From Pelomonas sp. CA6 (GTDB taxonomy: Bacteria > Pseudomonadota > Gammaproteobacteria > Burkholderiales > Burkholderiaceae_C): a stretch of DNA of 64,000 bases. This document shows, piece after piece, positions 53,467 to 61,670 of this stretch (within the stretch, counting starts at the first letter, position 1; each line of letters begins with the position of its first letter). The position numbers and the translations under genes are program-made. Under the pieces are notes generated by a model. It saw nothing but the letters and a program-made list of their open reading frames with translations. It did no database searches and had not been told where the DNA came from. The DNA lies in NCBI RefSeq assembly GCF_022549225.1, contig NZ_JAKZFD010000006.1, positions 240,055-304,054 on the forward strand. Direction: 5' to 3'.

Positions 53467-55029
53467 ATGAATCTGCTGCGCGCCGCCTCCACGGTTTCCC
53501 TGCTCACGCTGGCTTCGCGAGTGACCGGTCTGATCCGCGAACAGATGGTGGCCGCCTTGTTCGGCGCGAATGCGATGACCGACGCCTTCCAGGTGGCCTT
53601 TCGCATCCCCAACATGCTGCGCCGGCTGTTCGCCGAAGGGGCTTTCTCGCAGGCCTTCGTGCCGGTGCTGGCGGCCACACGCGCCAAGCAAGGGGACGAA
53701 GAGACGCGGCTGCTGATTCACGCGGTGGCCAGCGTGCTCGCGTGGGCTTTGTTGCTGACCTGCGTGTTGGGCGTGATCGGCGCGCCGCTGCTGGTTTGGC
53801 TGCTGGGCGCGGGCCTGGACGACGCGCCGCGGGCAGCCGCGGTGACGATGACGCGCTGGATGTTTCCCTACATCGGCTGCATGTCGCTGGTGGCGCTGTC
53901 AGCGGGCGTGCTGAACACCTGGAAGCGTTTCGCCATTCCGGCCGTCACGCCGGTGCTGCTGAACCTGGCCGTGATCGGTTGCGGCTGGTGGCTGACCCCG
54001 TTTTTGACGGCGGCCGGCTATCCGGGCATCTATTCGATGGCGCTGGGCGTGATGCTGGGCGGGCTGCTGCAACTGGCGGTCCAGGTGCCCGCGCTGGCCC
54101 GGCTGGGGCTGCTGCCCCGTCTGGCGCTGTCGCCCAGAGCGCTGCGCGCGGCCTGGACGCACCCGGGCGTGGGCCAGGTGCTGCGCCAGATGGCGCCGGC
54201 GCTGCTGGGCGTGGGCGTGGCGCAGCTGTCGCTGGTGATCAACACCCAGATCGCGATCTGGGTCGCGCCCGGCGCGGCCTCCTGGTTGACCTATGCCGAC
54301 CGGTTGATGGAGTTCCCGACCGCGCTGCTGGGCGTGGCGCTGGGCATGGTGCTGACGCCGCAGCTCTCGGCCGCGCAGGCCAAGGGCGAACTGCAGACCT
54401 ATTCCGCGATGCTGGACTGGGGCCTGCGGCTGGTGACGCTGCTGGCCGTGCCCTGCGCGGTGGCGCTGCTGGTGTTTGCCGAGCCGCTGGTGGCGGTGCT
54501 CTACCACCGCGGCAAGTTCAGCGCGCTGGACGTGATGCATACCAGCCAGGCAGTGATGGGTTATGGCGCCGGTTTGCTGGGCCTGGTCGCGATCAAGGTG
54601 CTGGCCCCGGGCTTCTATGCGCGCCAGGACACCCGCACGCCGGTGCGCATCGCCGTCGGGGTGCTGGTGCTGACGCAGCTGCTCAACCTGCTGTTCGTGC
54701 CCTGGATGGGCATGCCCGGGCTGGCGCTGGCCATCGGCCTGGGAGCCATGGTGAATGCCGGCTGGCTGCTGACCGGTCTGCGCCGGCTGGGCAGCTACAG
54801 CCCGGCGCCGGGCTGGCCGGCCTTCGCGCTGCGCGTGCTGCTGGCGTCAGCCGCCATGGGCGGGCTGCAATGGTGGCTGGCGCGGCATCTGGACTGGGTG
54901 GCGCTGGGTCGGACGGAGGGCCTGCGTGCGCTGGCCATGGCGGGCAGCCTGGCGGGCTCGGCGCTGCTGTACTTCGGTGTGCTGGCGCTGGCGGGGCTCA
55001 AGCTCAAGTCGTTCATCCGCCGCGCCTGA
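53467..55029 (+). CDS. murJ: Lipid II flippase MurJ
   Basis: A 520-aa membrane protein of about 14 helices that moves the peptidoglycan precursor lipid II across the inner membrane. The family start is [21 protein letters not shown], followed by [29 protein letters not shown] (key part [18 protein letters not shown]). Later conserved parts are [17 protein letters not shown] and [16 protein letters not shown]. It is divergent from rpsT, the standard arrangement in Burkholderiales. Confidence 0.96.
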   Translation: MNLLRAASTVSLLTLASRVTGLIREQMVAALFGANAMTDAFQVAFRIPNMLRRLFAEGAFSQAFVPVLAATRAKQGDEETRLLIHAVASVLAWALLLTCVLGVIGAPLLVWLLGAGLDDAPRAAAVTMTRWMFPYIGCMSLVALSAGVLNTWKRFAIPAVTPVLLNLAVIGCGWWLTPFLTAAGYPGIYSMALGVMLGGLLQLAVQVPALARLGLLPRLALSPRALRAAWTHPGVGQVLRQMAPALLGVGVAQLSLVINTQIAIWVAPGAASWLTYADRLMEFPTALLGVALGMVLTPQLSAAQAKGELQTYSAMLDWGLRLVTLLAVPCAVALLVFAEPLVAVLYHRGKFSALDVMHTSQAVMGYGAGLLGLVAIKVLAPGFYARQDTRTPVRIAVGVLVLTQLLNLLFVPWMGMPGLALAIGLGAMVNAGWLLTGLRRLGSYSPAPGWPAFALRVLLASAAMGGLQWWLARHLDWVALGRTEGLRALAMAGSLAGSALLYFGVLALAGLKLKSFIRRA

Positions 55030-55084
55030 GGCGTGACGGTGCGCGCGTCATCGTCCGGACCGCAACAGCCCCTAAACTGGGGCC

Positions 55085-55933
55085 ATGACTGAATGGTTCC
55101 CTCCGGAGACGGTCGATCCGCTGGCGTATTTCGAAGCGCTGGTGGCGGATGACCAGGATCTGAACCTGATCGAAGCCGCGGCCGCGATCGCCCAGGACGA
55201 CGACCCCGGTCTGGACGTTCAGCAGGTGCTGGCCGATCTGGACCGGCTGGGCGAGCGATTGCGCGCGCGCTTGCCCGCCGATGCCTCGCCCACGCACAGG
55301 CTGCGCCTGCTGACGCATTTCTTCCATGTCGAGCTGGGCTTCGCGGGCAACGTCAACGATTACTACGCCGCCGCCAACAGCTATCTGCACCGTGTGCTGG
55401 CCACGCGGCGCGGGCTGCCGATCACGCTCGCGCTGATTTTCATGGAGCTGGGCAGCCATGCCGGGCTGCGCATCCAGGGCGTTGGCTTTCCGGGCCATTT
55501 CCTGATGCGCCTGAGCCTGCCCCAGGGTGATGTGGTGCTGGATCCGTTCAGCGGGCGTTCGCTGGCACGCCACGAGCTGGACGAGATGCTGGCCTCGTCG
55601 GGCCGCCCCGATCTGCCGCTGGAGATGGCGCTGCGCACGCTCTCGTCCCGCCAGGTGCTGGCGCGCGTGCTGCGCAACCTGAAGGAGGTGCATCGCGGCG
55701 GCTCGGACTGGCATGCGCTGCTGGCGGTGCAGAACCGGCTGGTGCTGCTGCTGCCCCACGATGGGCCGGAGCTGCGCGAGCGGGCGCAGACCCTGGAATT
55801 GCTGGGCGAGCGCGAGGCGGCGGCGGCCGATCTGACGCGCTGCCTGGGCCTAGCGGCCAGCGCGGTGGAGCGGCGCGAACTGGAGCGGCGGCTGGAGCGG
55901 CTGCGCCGCTTCGGTGGTCCGACCCTGCATTGA
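55085..55933 (+). CDS. SirB1 family protein (UPF0162, transglutaminase-like)
   Basis: A 282-aa cytoplasmic protein with the SirB1 N-terminal domain (residues about 20-190): DLNLIEAAAAIAQ, FFHVELGFAGNVNDYY, SYLHRVLATRRGLPITLALI and GVGFPGHFLMRL. The C-terminal part has TPR-like helices (LLAVQNRLVLLLPHD and RAQTLELLGEREAAAADL). The related gene in enterobacteria neighbours prmC and prfA, but the function is not established. It follows murJ by 55 bases with its own weak TAAACT -10 candidate. Confidence 0.85.
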   Translation: MTEWFPPETVDPLAYFEALVADDQDLNLIEAAAAIAQDDDPGLDVQQVLADLDRLGERLRARLPADASPTHRLRLLTHFFHVELGFAGNVNDYYAAANSYLHRVLATRRGLPITLALIFMELGSHAGLRIQGVGFPGHFLMRLSLPQGDVVLDPFSGRSLARHELDEMLASSGRPDLPLEMALRTLSSRQVLARVLRNLKEVHRGGSDWHALLAVQNRLVLLLPHDGPELRERAQTLELLGEREAAAADLTRCLGLAASAVERRELERRLERLRRFGGPTLH

Positions 55934-55969
55934 AGCGGGCGCGTCAGCGAGCCGGGGGCGGTGTCCCTT

Positions 55970-55975
55970 TAGAAT
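55970..55975 (+). promoter_or_regulatory. Possible -10 element for the hda operon
   Basis: TAGAAT between the SirB1 stop and hda, 109 bases before the TTG start. The -35 region is not convincing. Confidence 0.35.
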
Positions 55976-56084
55976 CGCGGCCGCATTGACGCCGGAGCGC
56001 CTGCCCCGGCCCGGCCCGCGCTGTCCAGGACAGGTCCCGCGCGGGAGCGGACCTCACAAGGCCGCGCTAAGAGGCTTGAGTCGT

Positions 56085-56768
56085 TTGAAGCAGATCCCTT
56101 TGTCCCTCGGGCCCGAGCCCGACTACACCTTTGCCAACTTCCTGCCTGGCCAGAATGCCGGGCTGCTGGCGCATCTGGACGCGCTGCGCATGAGCGCGCC
56201 GCCGGTTTTCGTCTGGGGCGGCCCGGGCAGCGGCAAGACCCATTTGCTGCGCGCGCTGGCCGAACGTTGGCAGTCCGGCGGGGCCCAGGTGGGCTGGTAC
56301 GACGCGCAGACGCCGCTGCCCTGGGAACTGCCCGCCCAACCCAGCCTGCTGCTGATGGACGACTGCGAGCAGTTCGACCCTGGACAGCAGCATGCGGCCT
56401 TCGCGCTCTTCGTCGAGGCGGCGACCCAGGGGCTGGCCGTGGTGGCGAGCGGCAGCGCGCCGCCGGTGGACCTGGCGCTGCGCGAGGATCTGCGCACCCG
56501 GCTCGCCTGGGGGCCCACCTTCGCGCTGCAGCCGCTGGCCGAGCACGAGGTGCGCGCGGTGCTGCGCCGCGAGGCCGACCGGCGCGGCATCGCGCTGTCG
56601 GACGAGGTGATGGACTACCTGCTGACCCGCTTCGCCCGTGACCTGAAACACCTGATGCGCCTGCTGGACCAGCTCGATGAATTCGCGCTGGCCAGCAAGC
56701 GAGCCGTGACCGTGCCGCTGCTGCGCCAGATGCTCAGCGACGCGCAGTCGCCCCCGGACAACCCCTGA
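56085..56768 (+). CDS. hda: DnaA regulatory inactivator Hda
   Basis: A 227-aa AAA+ protein. With the sliding clamp it makes DnaA hydrolyse its ATP and so prevents re-initiation of replication. Walker A is GGPGSGKTH (45-53) and Walker B LLLMDDCE; FARDLKHLMRLLDQLD belongs to the sensor-2 region. I chose the TTG at 56085 because it makes the protein begin (M)KQIPLSL. This puts a QxxLxL-type clamp-binding motif at residues 3-8, as in E. coli Hda, and AAGAGG lies 10 bases upstream. The ATG at 55914 would overlap the SirB1 gene. Confidence 0.93.
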   Translation: MKQIPLSLGPEPDYTFANFLPGQNAGLLAHLDALRMSAPPVFVWGGPGSGKTHLLRALAERWQSGGAQVGWYDAQTPLPWELPAQPSLLLMDDCEQFDPGQQHAAFALFVEAATQGLAVVASGSAPPVDLALREDLRTRLAWGPTFALQPLAEHEVRAVLRREADRRGIALSDEVMDYLLTRFARDLKHLMRLLDQLDEFALASKRAVTVPLLRQMLSDAQSPPDNP

Positions 56769-56774
56769 GACCCC

Positions 56775-57449
56775 ATGAGCCAGCAACTGACCCTGTTCGA
56801 CCTGGACGGCACCCTGATCCCGCACGACTCCGACCACGCCTTCGGCGGCTTCATGGTGGACATCGGCTGGGCCGACGGCGAGCTTTGGCGCGCGCGCAAC
56901 GACGAGTTCTTCGCGCAGTACCAGCGCGGCGAACTGGATCTGGCCGCCTATGTGGACTTCGCCACCTCCGTCTGGCGACGCCGGCCGCTGGCCGAGGCGC
57001 TGGCGGCGCGCGAGCGCTTCATGCGCGAGGTCATGGCGCCGATGATGCGCGACAATGCGCGCGAACTGCTGCAGCGCCATCAGCAGGCCGGCGACCTGGT
57101 GGCCATCGTGACGGCGACCAACGCCTTCGTCACCGAGCCGATCGCGCAGGCTTTTGGCGTCGAGCACCTGATCGCGGTCGACCTGGAGCGCGATGGCGAG
57201 GGCCGCTACACCGGGCGCATTGCCGGCGTGCCGTCGTTCCAGGCCGGCAAGGTGCTGCGTGTGCAGCAGTGGCTGGAGGGGCTGGGTCGGCGCTGGGAGG
57301 ACTTCGAGCGCATCCACTTCTACAGCGATTCGACGAATGACCTGCCGCTGTTGGAGCGGGTCAGCGATCCGGTGGCGACCAACCCCAGCCCCGCGCTGGA
57401 GGCATTGGCCCGCGAACGTGCCTGGCCGATTCTGAGACTGTTCGAATGA
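56775..57449 (+). CDS. HAD-IB family phosphatase (SerB-like)
   Basis: A 224-aa HAD hydrolase. Motif I DLDGTL has the nucleophile Asp9 and Asp11, motif II is IVTATN, the lysine is in FQAGKVL, and motif IV is YSDSTNDLPLL. A helical cap sits between residues 15 and 90. Relatives include phosphoserine phosphatase and several uncharacterised phosphatases; the substrate cannot be assigned. It starts six bases after hda and overlaps pcnB by four bases (ATGA), a conserved order in Burkholderiales. Confidence 0.88.
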   Translation: MSQQLTLFDLDGTLIPHDSDHAFGGFMVDIGWADGELWRARNDEFFAQYQRGELDLAAYVDFATSVWRRRPLAEALAARERFMREVMAPMMRDNARELLQRHQQAGDLVAIVTATNAFVTEPIAQAFGVEHLIAVDLERDGEGRYTGRIAGVPSFQAGKVLRVQQWLEGLGRRWEDFERIHFYSDSTNDLPLLERVSDPVATNPSPALEALARERAWPILRLFE

Positions 57450-59074
57450 TCAAAAAACTCATCAGCAAGCTGCTCGGCAAGCCGACCACCGCCACGCCCT
57501 TGGGCAAGCGGGTGGAACTGGGCCTGGATCAGCACCAGATCGACCTCAACCTGGTCGACGAGCGGGCGATCAAGGTCGTCAAGACCCTGACCGAGGGCGG
57601 CTTCGAGGCCTACATCGTCGGCGGCGCGGTGCGCGACCTGCTGCTGGGGCGCCGCCCCAAGGACTTCGACGTCGCGACGGACGCCACGCCCGAGCAGGTG
57701 AAGAACCTGTTCCGGCGTGCCTTCATCATTGGCCGGCGCTTTCGCATCGTGCATGTGGTGTTCGGCCGCGGGCGCGAGCACGAGGTGATCGAGGTCTCGA
57801 CCTTCCGCGCGCTGCTCACCAACGAGGATGCCGAGCAGGTCTTGGGCAATGAGAAGACCTCCAAGGACCAGCTCGCCGGCAAGTCGCATGTGGTGGACGC
57901 CAGCGGGCGGGTGCTGCGCGACAACGTCTGGGGCCCGCAGATCGAGGATGCGGCGCGGCGCGACTTCAGCGTCAACGCGATGTATTACGACCCGCAGCGC
58001 CAGCTGGTCGTGGACTACCACGGCGGCTTCGCCGATGCGCGCAAGAAGGTGCTGCGCATCATCGGCGACCCGGTGACCCGCTACCGCGAAGACCCGGTGC
58101 GCATCCTGCGCGCGGTGCGCTTCGCCGCCAAGCTGGGCTTCGCGATCGAACCCAAGACGCGCGCGCCCATGGCCGAGCTGTCCCAGCTGCTGGCCAATGT
58201 GCCGATCTCGCGCATGTTCGACGAGATGATCAAGCTGCTGCAGACCGGCCATGCGCTGGCCAGCCTGGACGAGCTGCGCAAGCAGGGGCTGGCGCGCGGG
58301 CTCTTCCCCATCCTGGACGCCGTGCTGGACGGGCAGGGCGCGCTGCCGGACAACACCCATGGCCGCTTCGTGCGCCTGGCGCTGGAAGACACCGACCGGC
58401 GCGTCGGCGAAGGGCGCAGCGTGGCGCCCAGCTTCATGCTGGCCTGCATGTTGTGGAGCGAGGTGCAGGGGCGCTGGCGCCGCCTGCAGGACGAAGGCGA
58501 GGGCGTGATCCCGGCGCTGCAGCAGGCGATCGACCAGGTGTTCGACGCTCGCGTGGGCGATATCTCGGGGCGCGGCAAGCTGGCCGCCGACATGCGCGAG
58601 ATCTGGATGATGCAGCCTCGTTTCGAGCGCCGCAGCGGCAGTGGCCCGCAGCGTCTGATCGAGCAGGCCCGCTACCGCGCCGGCTTCGACTTCCTCGCGC
58701 TGCGCGCCGAGGCCGGCGAGGTCGATGCGGCGCTGGCCGACTGGTGGGAAGACTTCGCGCTGGGCAGCGAGGACGATCGCCGCGCGCTGCTGGAGCAGGC
58801 GCGCGAGACCGACCGACCGCAGCGCGTGCGTGCCGCCGCCAAGGCCGCGGCGCCCAAGCCGGCACCGCGTTCGCCGCGTGTGCACCAGCTGCCCGCGGGG
58901 ACGCTGGGCGAGGGGCAACCGGGCGATGAGGCCGACGAGGACGAAGGCCTTGGCGATGGCGGGGCGGGTGAATCGGCACCCGCGTCCGCGGCGCGCAAGA
59001 GGCGCCGCCGCCGCAAGCCGCGCGGCGGTGCAGCCGCCTCGGCCTCGGCGGGCGCGGGCGAGACGCAGTCGTGA
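57446..59074 (+). CDS. pcnB: Poly(A) polymerase I
   Basis: A 542-aa nucleotidyltransferase that adds 3' poly(A) tails and promotes RNA decay. The active-site motifs are GGAVRD and the metal-binding DFDVATD; RRDFSVNAMYYD and YREDPVRILRAVRFAAKLGF (key part RILRAVRFAAKLG) follow. The C-terminal 80 residues are low-complexity with an Arg/Lys cluster (RKRRRRRK), typical of the bacterial poly(A) polymerase tail. It is translationally coupled to the HAD gene upstream and to folK downstream (GTGA). Confidence 0.95.
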   Translation: MIKKLISKLLGKPTTATPLGKRVELGLDQHQIDLNLVDERAIKVVKTLTEGGFEAYIVGGAVRDLLLGRRPKDFDVATDATPEQVKNLFRRAFIIGRRFRIVHVVFGRGREHEVIEVSTFRALLTNEDAEQVLGNEKTSKDQLAGKSHVVDASGRVLRDNVWGPQIEDAARRDFSVNAMYYDPQRQLVVDYHGGFADARKKVLRIIGDPVTRYREDPVRILRAVRFAAKLGFAIEPKTRAPMAELSQLLANVPISRMFDEMIKLLQTGHALASLDELRKQGLARGLFPILDAVLDGQGALPDNTHGRFVRLALEDTDRRVGEGRSVAPSFMLACMLWSEVQGRWRRLQDEGEGVIPALQQAIDQVFDARVGDISGRGKLAADMREIWMMQPRFERRSGSGPQRLIEQARYRAGFDFLALRAEAGEVDAALADWWEDFALGSEDDRRALLEQARETDRPQRVRAAAKAAAPKPAPRSPRVHQLPAGTLGEGQPGDEADEDEGLGDGGAGESAPASAARKRRRRRKPRGGAAASASAGAGETQS

Positions 59075-59565
59075 CCATCGCCTATGTCGGCCTGGGGGCC
59101 AACCTGGGTGATCTGCACGGCACGCTGGAGCGCGCGCTGGGCGACATCGGCCGCCTGCCGGGCACGCGCGTGCTGCAGGTCTCGGGGGCCTGGCGCAGCG
59201 CGCCGGTGGGCGCCGAAGGGCCGGACTATCTGAACGCGGTCGCGCGGATCGAGAGCAGCCTGGCGCCGCTGGCGCTGCTGCGCGCGCTGCTGCAGATCGA
59301 ACAGCAGCATGGCCGTGAGCGGCCTTTTCGCCACGCGCCACGCACGCTGGACCTGGACCTGCTGCTGTATGCCGATCGGGTGCAGGACGATCCCGAACTG
59401 ATCCTGCCCCATCCGCGCCTGCACCAGCGTGCCTTCGTGCTGCTGCCGCTGCTGGAGCTGGATGCGGCGCTGGAACTGCCCGGGCTGGGGCGGGCCGACC
59501 GCTTCCTGGCTGATGTCGGCGACCAACGCATGGAGCGTCTGCCGACCCCGCTGCAAGCGAAATAG
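59071..59565 (+). CDS. folK: 6-hydroxymethyl-7,8-dihydropterin pyrophosphokinase
   Basis: A 164-aa folate-synthesis enzyme that transfers pyrophosphate from ATP to hydroxymethyl-dihydropterin. It has the start YVGLGANLGD, the pterin-site PDYLNAVARIES, and the hallmark RHAPRTLDLDLLLY with metal-binding aspartates, then LPHPRLHQRAFVLLPL. The GTG start overlaps the pcnB stop. pcnB-folK adjacency is common in proteobacteria. Confidence 0.96.
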   Translation: MTIAYVGLGANLGDLHGTLERALGDIGRLPGTRVLQVSGAWRSAPVGAEGPDYLNAVARIESSLAPLALLRALLQIEQQHGRERPFRHAPRTLDLDLLLYADRVQDDPELILPHPRLHQRAFVLLPLLELDAALELPGLGRADRFLADVGDQRMERLPTPLQAK

Positions 59566-59599
59566 GGCCCGGCCGCCCGGCGGAGGGCGGCGGGCCCAG

Positions 59600-59605
59600 T
59601 AAAAT
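59600..59605 (+). promoter_or_regulatory. Possible -10 element for the DUF47-pit unit
   Basis: TAAAAT in the 157-base gap after folK, 118 bases before the DUF47 ATG. I see no convincing Pho box in this gap. Confidence 0.35.
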
Positions 59606-59722
59606 GCACGGTTTGCCGTCTATGACACGGCAATGAAGATTCCGTGAACATTTGCGGCGAGTGTGGGTGCAGCAGCCTTGCAAAACGGGGCCGGCCGCCT
59701 GCCTGGCCGGTCAGGAGCCCAC

Positions 59723-60370
59723 ATGTTGTTTGGCAAGCTGCTGCCCCGCGAGGGCAATTTTTTTGAGCTCTTCAATGAGCATGGCGCGAAGATCGCCGAA
59801 GGCTCCCGCGCCTTCATGGCGATGATCCAGAACTACAACGATCCGGAGCTGCGCGAAAAGTATGCCGCCGAGGTGGACGCCGCCGAGCACCATGCCGACC
59901 GCATCACCGCCGAAGTCAACCGGCTGCTGCACCGCACCTTCATCACGCCCATCGATCGCGAGCAGATCCACGGCCTGATCAACGCGATGGACGACATCCT
60001 GGACCTGCTGCAGGACTCCAGCGAAACCATGTCGCTCTACGACGTGCGTTCCATCCCCGACGAAGTGCTGCGCCTGGGTGACCTGTCGGCCAAGTGCTGC
60101 GAGCGTGTGCAGCACGCGGTCTCGCTGTTGTCCAAGCTCAGCCGCGCGGAAACCGCCGAAGCGGCGATCAAGACCTGCGAAGAGATCGACAAACTGGAGT
60201 CGGACGCCGACCGCGTGATGCGCTCGGCGATGTCCAAGCTCTTCCGCGAGCAGGAGGACGTGCGCGAGCTGATCAAGCTCAAGGCCATCTATGAGCAGCT
60301 GGAGTCCATCTCGGACCGCTGCGAGGATGTGGCCAACCTGATCGAGGGCATCGTCCTCGAGAACTCCTGA
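59723..60370 (+). CDS. DUF47/PhoU-like phosphate transport regulator
   Basis: A 215-aa, all-helical protein of the DUF47 (PhoU-related) family. It has FFELFNEHGAKIAEGSRAF, the EHHADRITAEVNRLLHRTFITPIDRE block (key parts EHHADRIT and FITPIDRE), MDDILDLLQDSSE, and SDRCEDVANLIEGIVLE at the end, with acidic metal-binding clusters. Members pair with Pit-type carriers and are thought to control or support phosphate uptake. AGGAG lies six bases before the ATG. pit follows after 13 bases. Confidence 0.9.
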   Translation: MLFGKLLPREGNFFELFNEHGAKIAEGSRAFMAMIQNYNDPELREKYAAEVDAAEHHADRITAEVNRLLHRTFITPIDREQIHGLINAMDDILDLLQDSSETMSLYDVRSIPDEVLRLGDLSAKCCERVQHAVSLLSKLSRAETAEAAIKTCEEIDKLESDADRVMRSAMSKLFREQEDVRELIKLKAIYEQLESISDRCEDVANLIEGIVLENS

Positions 60371-60383
60371 CAGGCCGCCGACG

Positions 60384-61394
60384 ATGGATGCCATACAGGT
60401 TGCGTTCTGGGTCGTGGCGCTGCTGGTGATCCTGGCGGTGCTGTTCGACTTCATGAACGGATTCCATGATGCAGCGAACTCGATCGCGACGGTGGTGTCC
60501 ACCGGCGTGCTCAAGCCGCAGCAGGCGGTGCTGTTCGCCGCCTTCTTCAATGTGGTGGCGATCGCCTTCTTCCAGCTCAACGTGGCCGCCACGATAGGCA
60601 AGGGCATCGTCCTCCCCGGCATCGTCGACCATCACGTGGTGTTCGGTGCCTTGATGGGGGCGATCACCTGGAACGTGATCACCTGGTTCTACGGGATCCC
60701 GTCCAGCTCCTCGCATGCGCTGATCGGTGGCATCGTGGGCGCGGTGATCGCCAAGGCCGGCGTCAGTGCGCTGGTGGCCAAGAAGATCGGCGTCACCGTG
60801 CTGTTCATCTTCGTCTCGCCGCTGCTGGGCTTCGTGCTGGGTTCGCTGCTGATGGTGCTGGTGGCCTGGCTGTTCCGGCGCAGCTCGCCGCTGCGCGTGG
60901 ACAACTGGTTCCGCCGCCTGCAACTGCTGTCGGCCGGCCTGTACAGCCTGGGTCATGGCGGCAACGACGCGCAGAAGACCATCGGCATCATCTGGATGCT
61001 GCTGGTGGCCTCGGGCTATGCCGCGGCCGGCGACAAGCTGCCGCCGACCTGGGTGATCTGGGTCTGCTACTTCGCGATCGGCCTGGGCACGATGTTCGGT
61101 GGCTGGCGCATCGTCAAGACCATGGGCCAGAAGATCACCAAGCTCAAGCCGGTGGGCGGCTTCTGCGCGGAAACGGGCGGGGCGATCACCCTGTTCCTGG
61201 CCACCGCGCTGGGCATCCCGGTGTCGACCACGCACACCATCACCGGCGCCATCGTCGGGGTGGGCTCCACGCAGCGCGCCTCCTCGGTGCGCTGGGGCGT
61301 GGCGGGCAACATCATCTGGGCCTGGATCTTCACCATCCCCGCGTCGGCCTTCGTGGCCGGTGCCTGCTACTGGCTCAGCTTCACGATGTTCTGA
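60384..61394 (+). CDS. pit: Inorganic phosphate transporter, Pit family
   Basis: A 336-aa low-affinity metal-phosphate/proton symporter with about ten membrane helices. The duplicated family signature is seen as FMNGFHDAANSIATVV in the first half and GHGGNDAQKTIGII plus PVSTTHTITGAIVGVG in the second. It imports neutral metal-phosphate complexes into the cell. It forms a two-gene operon with the DUF47 protein, and a terminator follows 52 bases after the stop. Confidence 0.94.
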   Translation: MDAIQVAFWVVALLVILAVLFDFMNGFHDAANSIATVVSTGVLKPQQAVLFAAFFNVVAIAFFQLNVAATIGKGIVLPGIVDHHVVFGALMGAITWNVITWFYGIPSSSSHALIGGIVGAVIAKAGVSALVAKKIGVTVLFIFVSPLLGFVLGSLLMVLVAWLFRRSSPLRVDNWFRRLQLLSAGLYSLGHGGNDAQKTIGIIWMLLVASGYAAAGDKLPPTWVIWVCYFAIGLGTMFGGWRIVKTMGQKITKLKPVGGFCAETGGAITLFLATALGIPVSTTHTITGAIVGVGSTQRASSVRWGVAGNIIWAWIFTIPASAFVAGACYWLSFTMF

Positions 61395-61446
61395 GGCATC
61401 GAATCGCTGTCCATGGGGTCGGGTCTTGCCCGACACCCGACTGCCC

Positions 61447-61473
61447 AGCCCGGCCCTCGTGCCGGGCTTTTCT
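61447..61473 (+). terminator. Rho-independent terminator after pit
   Basis: AGCCCGGC/GCCGGGCT, an 8-bp perfect stem with a CCTCGT loop, is followed by TTTTCTTT on the plus strand. Confidence 0.85.
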
Positions 61474-61580
61474 TTGGCTGCGGCGAATTGCCGGGCTGCC
61501 CGCGTGCGCCCTCGCCAGGGAAGCCGATCGGCGCACCAGCGATCGCGCGGGGCGATGACTGCCGCAGCGGGCCGTGCTGA

Positions 61581-61626
61581 AAAGACAAGGGCCCGGACCC
61601 GCCCCCAAGGGGCAAGGTCCGGGCCC
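61581..61626 (-). terminator. Rho-independent terminator after the repeat-protein gene
   Basis: GGGCCCGGACC and GGTCCGGGCCC form a perfect 11-bp stem. On the minus strand it is followed by TTGTCTTTTC. It lies 45 bases past the stop at 61671. Confidence 0.75.
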
Positions 61627-61670
61627 GTGGGGACGGGCCTGGCGGCCCGTCGTCCCCGAGGCCGTCAGCC

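Noticed and set aside
59566..59722. Pho box upstream of the DUF47-pit operon
   Set aside because: I looked for tandem CTGTCAT-like repeats and found only scattered TGACA/TGAA fragments without the 11-bp spacing.
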